NCBI GenBank assembly: GCA_005888745.1
Contig: VBBS01000029.1
Span: 75,709-139,708, forward strand
Reading direction: 5' to 3'
From: Candidatus Bathyarchaeota archaeon
Lineage (GTDB): Archaea > Thermoproteota > Bathyarchaeia > 40CM-2-53-6
Length of the DNA: 64,000 nucleotides
Shown here: piece after piece, positions 58,236 to 64,000 of the stretch
Layout: each line of letters begins with the position of its first letter
Numbering within the stretch: position 1 is the first letter of the stretch
Notes under the pieces: model-generated
Databases searched by the model: none
What the model was told of the DNA's origin: nothing
Seen by the model: only the letters and a program-made list of their open reading frames with translations
Translations under genes and position numbers: made by a program

Positions 58236-59174
58236 ATGCCGGACGTGTCGTATCGGAAGGCGAGAGTGGAAGATTTCCCTGTAATCCTTACTCTCATGAG
58301 AAGCTCGTTTGACGTCGTCTTACGGGATCATGGGTTCTTGGACTCGTCACCGTTCGCGTCCTCCCGAATGCCGGCGGTGCCTCAGCAGGGTTTTCCCTGG
58401 TTCGAAATGGGCCTGAAAGAAGACGGCGAGGGGTTCTGGGTGGCAGAGGTTGAAGGAAAGGTCGCTGGAATAACGTTGAGCTGGGTTCGAGGATCACTAT
58501 GGTATCTCGCACACTTGTTCGTTTCCCAAGAACATCAGGGTCTCAACATCGGACAGAACCTGATGGAGATAGCAATGAAACATCACAAGGGGCCGGCTAT
58601 CACGAACCGAGCCTTGGTAACCTTCGCCTACAACCCTGTTTCAATCTCACTCTACGCGCGTTACGGAATCTATCCTCGCGAACCACTATACTGGATGGAA
58701 GGACCAAGCCAACATGTGAAGACTGACATCTCGAATACGAAACTGCGAAGCGAGAAAGTTGTAGATTTTGAGAAGAGCAGAGGCGTTCTCTCCCGGCTCG
58801 ATGAGCTCAATCTTGGCTATGCTCGAGAGAAGAACCACGAGTTTCTGCAGAGCCTTCCCACCGTCCGTTGTCACCTATTCTCCTCCGGAGACAACCCTGT
58901 CGGGTACGCGTATGTATGGCAGAACGGAAGAGTAGGCCCACTAGCGACCATATCGCATGAAACATTTCGAGATGTGTTGAAAGCCGCTTTCAAATTGGCC
59001 GCAGCAGAAGGCGCCCCCAACGTGGGCATTGCAGCAACAGGCTCGAACGAGCAACTGATGCAGGTTGCTCTCGACCAGAAAATGAGAATACTCGACAACT
59101 ATCTCTTCATGTCCTCAAAGCCGTTCCCCAACTTCTCCAACTACGTGTTATACCCAACAGGCGCAATGCTCTAG
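58236..59174 (+). CDS. GNAT family N-acetyltransferase
   Basis: VSYRKARVEDFPVILTLMRSSF...LAHLFVSQEHQGLNIGQNLMEIA. Confidence 0.9.
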   Translation: MPDVSYRKARVEDFPVILTLMRSSFDVVLRDHGFLDSSPFASSRMPAVPQQGFPWFEMGLKEDGEGFWVAEVEGKVAGITLSWVRGSLWYLAHLFVSQEHQGLNIGQNLMEIAMKHHKGPAITNRALVTFAYNPVSISLYARYGIYPREPLYWMEGPSQHVKTDISNTKLRSEKVVDFEKSRGVLSRLDELNLGYAREKNHEFLQSLPTVRCHLFSSGDNPVGYAYVWQNGRVGPLATISHETFRDVLKAAFKLAAAEGAPNVGIAATGSNEQLMQVALDQKMRILDNYLFMSSKPFPNFSNYVLYPTGAML

Positions 59175-59195
59175 AAACGCGGTCACCGATCGACC

Positions 59196-59633
59196 TTGGA
59201 CGATCTTCTCAACAATTTGATCGGACGCTGGTCGCTAACAGGAAAGATGGGCGACGTATCCCTATACCAGGAGGTCAACGCAAAATGGGTCTTGCGGGAA
59301 TTGTTCGTGGAGATGCGCTTCTCCCCAATAAGGGCTGGTGAGGAGGGAAACCCCGACTATGAAGCCCTCTATCTCATCGGATATGACAAGAAAACCAACG
59401 AATACGTTCTGCACCTGTTCGACACGTTCGGGGTGACCTCGAAACCCGTCCCAGGAGTCGGCACTCGCAAGGACAATTCTATTCGTTTCAAGTTCGATTA
59501 TACGATCGGACCGTGGTACAACACGTTCACGTGGAATCCCGACCAGAAGACCTGGAAGAATATGATCATGTATGAACGGAAAGATGGAAGTGAGGGCACC
59601 TTCGCCGTGAAAGAATTGACTCTTATCCAATAG
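59196..59633 (+). CDS. DUF1579-like hypothetical protein
   Basis: LIGRWSLTGKMGDVSLYQEVNAKWVLRELFVEMRF...GYDKKTNEYVLHLFDTFG. Confidence 0.65.
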   Translation: MDDLLNNLIGRWSLTGKMGDVSLYQEVNAKWVLRELFVEMRFSPIRAGEEGNPDYEALYLIGYDKKTNEYVLHLFDTFGVTSKPVPGVGTRKDNSIRFKFDYTIGPWYNTFTWNPDQKTWKNMIMYERKDGSEGTFAVKELTLIQ

Positions 59634-59690
59634 AACGCTGTGGAAAGGTAGAAAAAAAGGGGTTTTTCGGACTGGGATGATCCGTGTTGC

Positions 59691-60020
59691 CTAGGCTGTT
59701 CCAGTGACGTCTACGTCCGAGCTGCTTTCGACATTGTCCGCTTGACCGTTATCTATGTCGGCCACTGTGCCATCGTCCAAGTCAGCTGTGGCATGGTCGT
59801 TCACGTCTGCTCCTGAGCCATTATCCATGTCAGCGGTCGCGCCATCGTCCGTGTCAGCCGTAGCGCCGTCGTCAGTATCCGTGTTGTCATCCGCATCAGT
59901 CGTCTGGTCGGTTGAATCTGTCTTATCGTCAACGTCGTGATTCGGGCCCTTCGGATCGCTTATACTGCTCGTCGGAGCAAGGTGCACGGCATGGCTGATG
60001 GCAATTGCAGGGAGAAGCAT
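59691..60020 (-). CDS. secreted Asp/Thr/Ala-rich low-complexity acidic protein
   Basis: Hydrophobic N-terminus then repeats DDGATADTDDGATADMDNGSGADVNDHATADLDDGTVADIDNG. Confidence 0.65.
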   Translation of the reverse strand: MLLPAIAISHAVHLAPTSSISDPKGPNHDVDDKTDSTDQTTDADDNTDTDDGATADTDDGATADMDNGSGADVNDHATADLDDGTVADIDNGQADNVESSSDVDVTGTA

Positions 60021-60188
60021 GATTGCGGCAGCGAGGAGGATTAGGGCTATCTTATTCGAGATGGTTCACCCCACACGAAGGTAGTATTACGCATAGGCTT
60101 GTTATCGTGAAGGCCCGAAGGATAATCCAATGGTTTTGAACAACTGTTCAAGGACCGTTTTTGGTTCTGATAACTCTTCGGGAGTTAC

Positions 60189-60264
60189 CTTGCTCTCATC
60201 GACTCTGGGGATTACCGTCGTCGTCGGGTTCCCCTTCATTGCTTCACCTGAGAGCCCTTGCGCC
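60189..60264. repeat. dispersed ~76-bp repeat, copy 1
   Basis: cttgctctcatcgactctggggattaccgtcgtcgtcgggttccccttcattgcttcacctgagagcccttgcgcc, ~4 mismatches to copy at 63922. Confidence 0.8.
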
Positions 60265-60636
60265 CTTCATTATTTGGGCCTCGAACGGTCGAACCTCAAC
60301 CGCCCGCTTTCGAGCTATACACTCGGGAGCTTGACATTGCCAGCATGGATTTTACGCTTGTCAGGCAACCTGTTATCCTATATCGCGCCTGTCCCGGATC
60401 GTGGTCACTCCGTCATCTCCGGTAATGACAGGCGTTCATTCGACGACTGCCTAATCGCACCGATCATAACACCATGCAAAATAAGTATAGTGGATAGCGA
60501 AAATGAATATCCCGAAGAGTAATCAGAACGCCGTTTTTCAGGTTCTACTGAACGCGAATCCCCAAGTTCGGGCCATCATGTCGGCTGAAGGGTCCCCGGG
60601 AAAGGATAGGGTAATTGGAATCATGCATGGTCTTGT

Positions 60637-60804
60637 TCAGCAGTCCGCGCATCCAGTTCTTAGAGGTTCGAAGATTGTTTCGCCGCAGTGTTCGCAGACG
60701 AGAATTTTTCCGATGAACTCGTTGTCAGAACGATACATTGTTTCATGAGTCGTAGGAGTGCTGCACGTCCGACAGAACAGCTGAGGCTCTAGACTGCGAT
60801 CCAT
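60637..60804 (-). CDS. 55-aa zinc-ribbon protein, not in ORF track
   Basis: Hand translation MDRSLEPQLFCRTCSTPTTHETMYRSDNEFIGKILVCEHCGETIFEPLRTGCADC. Confidence 0.65.
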   Translation of the reverse strand: MDRSLEPQLFCRTCSTPTTHETMYRSDNEFIGKILVCEHCGETIFEPLRTGCADC

Positions 60805-60894
60805 GAGGACAGATTAGCATTGCACGCGAGAATAAGCAGGAGAGTGCAGGAAATCTAATGTCCGTTGTTTACGCTCCGGAATGTATCTGGCGAG

Positions 60895-61257
60895 CTATGA
60901 TTCGACGATGACTTTGAATCCGCCGTAGACCATGCGTTTCATGTCAAAGGGCATCTGCTCAGGTGGTACGTCTTTCATGAACGGGTCCTTCATCACTCTT
61001 GCATTGACTAGGTCCCGGTGTTTACGGTCCTTGTACATGATATAGGAGAACACGACTGTCTCGCTAGGCTTCGCCTTTACAGTTCTGGGGAACTTGATCC
61101 CGGCCCATTTTGAGCCAAGGTCGTTGCCAACAGCCTCGACATAATCAAGTGCACCGTGTTTCCGCCAGACTTTCGCCGCCTTCTGAGCCAGATGTTTGTA
61201 GGCTCGGATCTTCTTCTTGGGAACGGCTAGGACGAACCCGTCAACGTAGCCTCGCAT
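60895..61257 (-). CDS. DUF1428 family protein
   Basis: YVDGFVLAVPKKKIRAYKHLAQKAAKVWRKHGALDYVEAVGNDL...VVFSYIMYKDRKHRD. Confidence 0.92.
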   Translation of the reverse strand: MRGYVDGFVLAVPKKKIRAYKHLAQKAAKVWRKHGALDYVEAVGNDLGSKWAGIKFPRTVKAKPSETVVFSYIMYKDRKHRDLVNARVMKDPFMKDVPPEQMPFDMKRMVYGGFKVIVES

Positions 61258-61307
61258 GATCTCGGATTATCAGTCGCAGGTATAGATATGATTTTTTGCA
61301 GAGCGGG

Positions 61308-61838
61308 TTAGAGCGGGATTTCTTTTCCGTTGACGAACAGCTTGTCGGTAACTTTCATCGCCTTCACAATCGTTGCGTGCATGGGGCATCCCTTGTGGGT
61401 ACGCCTCGCCACCTCAACAACCTTCTCAACCGAATCTTTCGTGGTTACCTTGGTCTCGACTGTCACGTCTTTGAACGATGGTTCTGCACCACCAATGCCG
61501 TATTGTCCCCTCCGGTCCCAGTGCCCCCTCACAGAGGTTTCCAGAGAGTCGAACTGCAGGTTGAGGAGGGATGCGTGCCGGGTGAACATCACGTTCTCAC
61601 AGAAGCCTATTGCCGACATGAAAAATTCGAGCGGTGTTGCCGCCTTATCCGTCCCTCCGCTCGGCGTTGGTTCATCGCATCCCAAGGTGAACTTGCCAAC
61701 TTTTGCCTCTTGGTACTGTTGTCCGATCAGTTTAACATCGGCCCTCGATGTCCCAAGCGTTTGGCTGGGCTCTGTTGACTCCTCCAATTTGCGTATCACA
61801 TCTTCGACTATGCTGTGAAAATTCATTGTTTGCTCCAA
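61308..61838 (-). CDS. OsmC family protein
   Basis: GCDEPTPSGGTDKAATPLEFFMSAIGFCENVMF...KGCPMHATIVKAMKV. Confidence 0.9.
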   Translation of the reverse strand: MEQTMNFHSIVEDVIRKLEESTEPSQTLGTSRADVKLIGQQYQEAKVGKFTLGCDEPTPSGGTDKAATPLEFFMSAIGFCENVMFTRHASLLNLQFDSLETSVRGHWDRRGQYGIGGAEPSFKDVTVETKVTTKDSVEKVVEVARRTHKGCPMHATIVKAMKVTDKLFVNGKEIPL

Positions 61839-61893
61839 GACGATTCCGGCATCAGCCAGTAGTAATAGGCGTTAGGCTTGTTCCTACAATTTT

Positions 61894-62400
61894 CTATCTC
61901 CCTTGCAGTATTCCGCCTTGGTCTCTGAACTTTTGAGCGCCTGGACCCGCGAAGACGTAGATTCCCAGTCTTCGATAGTTCTTCCGGATCCAGCTATTGA
62001 TCGACTCGAACCAGTTCCTAAACTCTGCAGGCTTCTTAGCCAGATCCTTTCTCTCGTCATCAACATAGTTCATGTCGGCCTGAATCCCGCCTGGCAACAT
62101 GACTTGTGATACCATCCAAGATCGCCAGAACTCGATAACAGGCGATTGAAAACCATCAACCACAAAGACGCCCTTCTCCGGGACATGCTCCGTAACAAGA
62201 GGAATCCCGGTTCCGGTATAGTGCAACCAAAATCTTCTGGTGGACTCGTCCTGCGACGGCTCAGGAAAACTGTCCAAAGGCACAAAATCGGAGCTAGGTG
62301 ACGTACCCGGGAGGATCAGCAGGTTGCCAAGCGATCGCACATACTCGAAGAACTGATCCTCGTCCTCTCTGGACATGTATAGAACAAGTAGTTTAGGCAA
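61894..62400 (-). CDS. hypothetical protein
   Basis: 168-aa ORF, coherent soluble protein in a minus-strand run. Confidence 0.6.
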   Translation of the reverse strand: MPKLLVLYMSREDEDQFFEYVRSLGNLLILPGTSPSSDFVPLDSFPEPSQDESTRRFWLHYTGTGIPLVTEHVPEKGVFVVDGFQSPVIEFWRSWMVSQVMLPGGIQADMNYVDDERKDLAKKPAEFRNWFESINSWIRKNYRRLGIYVFAGPGAQKFRDQGGILQGR

Positions 62401-62413
62401 GGCCAGAAGATCC

Positions 62414-62707
62414 TCATTCGATAGTCGGCTTCTCTGTACTGTATCGATGTTTCAACCTTGACATGACCTTCTCCAGGTCAACCTTGTAGAATACCACTCC
62501 CACAATCAAGAAGACCACTGATAAGAGAATCGATGTTCCTACGCGAGACAATCCCGTCAGTCCCGTGGCTGTGTAAAATCTTCCGAGCCCCGCATACTCT
62601 ATGCCGATTTCGAGGAAACTCTTCAGAACCTTCGCGACGAAAGTGATGATGAACATGCCGGTCAACCTTGAACTGCTCGCTCCTGCTCCCAAGTACACGT
62701 AGTACAT
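62414..62707 (-). CDS. small membrane protein, hypothetical
   Basis: 97 aa with TM-like segments. Confidence 0.5.
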   Translation of the reverse strand: MYYVYLGAGASSSRLTGMFIITFVAKVLKSFLEIGIEYAGLGRFYTATGLTGLSRVGTSILLSVVFLIVGVVFYKVDLEKVMSRLKHRYSTEKPTIE

Positions 62708-62910
62708 TACCGTCGAGAGATGCCGAGGCTGGCTTTCTAGGCTATTTACGCGTGATCATCAGGCTGTTCGTTCGGCGATAGTACCGTTCCAATCTTGTCC
62801 GGATTAGCTGATTCCACAGATCTTTCTGCCTGATGCTTCAGGACATTTAGAGCAAGATTCGGAGTCAAACTACTTAGGATTAAGTTTGAGGTAAATAGGA
62901 GCGTACCCTC

Positions 62911-63876
62911 TTGCCACAAGAAACCGGAGTAGTAGTCAGTTCAATTCGCTCGACGACAGTCGAGACAGAGCATCAGAACTGGGCGGTCTACGCAGGGCTT
63001 GTCCTCACAATGTTCATCTGGGGACTCGCGTGGCCTGTTGGAAGACTCCTCGCAACAAACCTCCCACCTGTCTCTATCGCCGCGATAAGATACGCTGTCG
63101 TCGTCCCCGTACTATTCGCCATCCTCTGGTTCAGAGAAGGCTCATTCAAGATCAATCGATCATGGATACCAACACTCGTCGTAATGGGAATCCTGAACAC
63201 AACCCTCTACCAGATCTTCTTCCTCTACGGCGTCAAATACGCAGCCGCCAGCGACGACTCTCTAGTCATCGGAATAGGGCCGGTACTCATAGCCGTCATG
63301 GCCAGTTTCATTCTGAAAGAACGACTTACATGGACCAAGATTCTCGGCTTCGCTTCCGGGCTAGCAGGTATCATCACAATCTCCATACTTTCTCCTAACA
63401 CTCGAGTTCTCAACAGACCGCTGGGCGTGACTCTCGTCTTCGGGGGCGCAGCCGCATACGCTCTCTACACCGTCCTGCTGAGAAGATTCCTCTCGAAGAA
63501 CCGCGCAGACAATAATGGACCTCAACAATCCTCTCTATCAATCCTAACATGGATCAGTCTCTTCGGTTGGTTCTTCCTAATCCCCTTCTCGCTCCTTGAA
63601 GCACCTTGGACTTACACCTGGAACGCTGGCTCATGGCTCGGAATCATCTACCTAGCAATCCTCTCGACCATAGTCGGATACTTCCTCTACATAGAGGGTG
63701 TCTCGAAGATTGGGGCTGGCAGATCAGCGATCTTCGGCAACCTCGTCCCAGTCTTCGGTGTCCTAACCTCCGTTTTTATCGGTGAAAACCTAAGCCCCTG
63801 GACCGCTGTCAGCTTCTTACTCATCTTCGCGGGGGTCCTCCTTGTCAACCGGCAAGCAAAGAACTCCGGTTCCTGA
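62911..63876 (+). CDS. DMT superfamily (EamA) transporter
   Basis: LTMFIWGLAWPVGRLLATNLPPVSIAAIRY; two EamA halves, FIGENLSPWTAVSFLLIFAGVLLVN. Confidence 0.93.
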   Translation: MPQETGVVVSSIRSTTVETEHQNWAVYAGLVLTMFIWGLAWPVGRLLATNLPPVSIAAIRYAVVVPVLFAILWFREGSFKINRSWIPTLVVMGILNTTLYQIFFLYGVKYAAASDDSLVIGIGPVLIAVMASFILKERLTWTKILGFASGLAGIITISILSPNTRVLNRPLGVTLVFGGAAAYALYTVLLRRFLSKNRADNNGPQQSSLSILTWISLFGWFFLIPFSLLEAPWTYTWNAGSWLGIIYLAILSTIVGYFLYIEGVSKIGAGRSAIFGNLVPVFGVLTSVFIGENLSPWTAVSFLLIFAGVLLVNRQAKNSGS

Positions 63877-63921
63877 GCCCTTTTCGGTTCTGTCCAGTCT
63901 TCGGTTCGCTTGAGGACTCGA

Positions 63922-63997
63922 CTTGCTCTCATCGACTCTGAGGATTACCGTCGTCGGCGGATTCCCCTTCATTGCTTCACCTGAGAGACCTTGCGCC
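63922..63997. repeat. dispersed ~76-bp repeat, copy 2 (may continue past window end)
   Basis: cttgctctcatcgactctgaggattaccgtcgtcggcggattccccttcattgcttcacctgagagaccttgcgcc. Confidence 0.8.
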
Positions 63998-64000
63998 TCA

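Noticed and set aside
60130-60522. 130-aa + strand ORF
   Set aside because: Overlaps the dispersed repeat and has no recognisable domain; other frames are equally open, so coding is not supported
1-64000. CRISPR arrays, cas genes, prophage, IS transposases
   Set aside because: No regularly spaced direct repeats and no cas, terminase, capsid, integrase or transposase-like translations seen

Overview
64 kb window of archaeal chromosome, most likely from a TACK-type lineage (Thaumarchaeota/Bathyarchaeota-like). This is inferred from D-family DNA polymerase small subunit (DP1), Orc1/Cdc6, pyrB plus pyrI, KaiC-like ATPases, an AbrB-PhoU regulator and a LAGLIDADG endonuclease. Gene order is dense and mostly housekeeping: two ABC-2 exporters, aspartate carbamoyltransferase, HflX, DP1, Ogg, Orc1/Cdc6, Pit, MFS/DMT transporters, S9 and M20 peptidases. 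There is one tRNA gene and no rRNA or CRISPR. The most interesting signals are: (1) a tRNA-Pro(CGG) that seems to need two small non-canonical introns removed, with a LAGLIDADG homing-endonuclease ORF 35 bp upstream; (2) an HTH + ATP-cone + NrdD-like fusion with no cysteine outside its C-terminal Zn ribbon, i.e. a probable reductase pseudoenzyme or nucleotide-sensing regulator; (3) a promoter box CATCAATAC(A/G)TTTATAT shared by trxA and an MFS operon on either side of an ArsR regulator; (4) two small zinc-ribbon genes absent from the ORF track; (5) several decaying genes (PPK2 chimera, frameshifted RAM-domain gene, GNAT remnant, secreted Cys-rich protein); (6) repeated GTGACGTCAC palindromes near HTH genes and an Mrr-like/Zn-finger protein; (7) a ~76-bp dispersed repeat. 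No single large new system stands out. All calls come from reading sequence and ORF translations; no searches were run.
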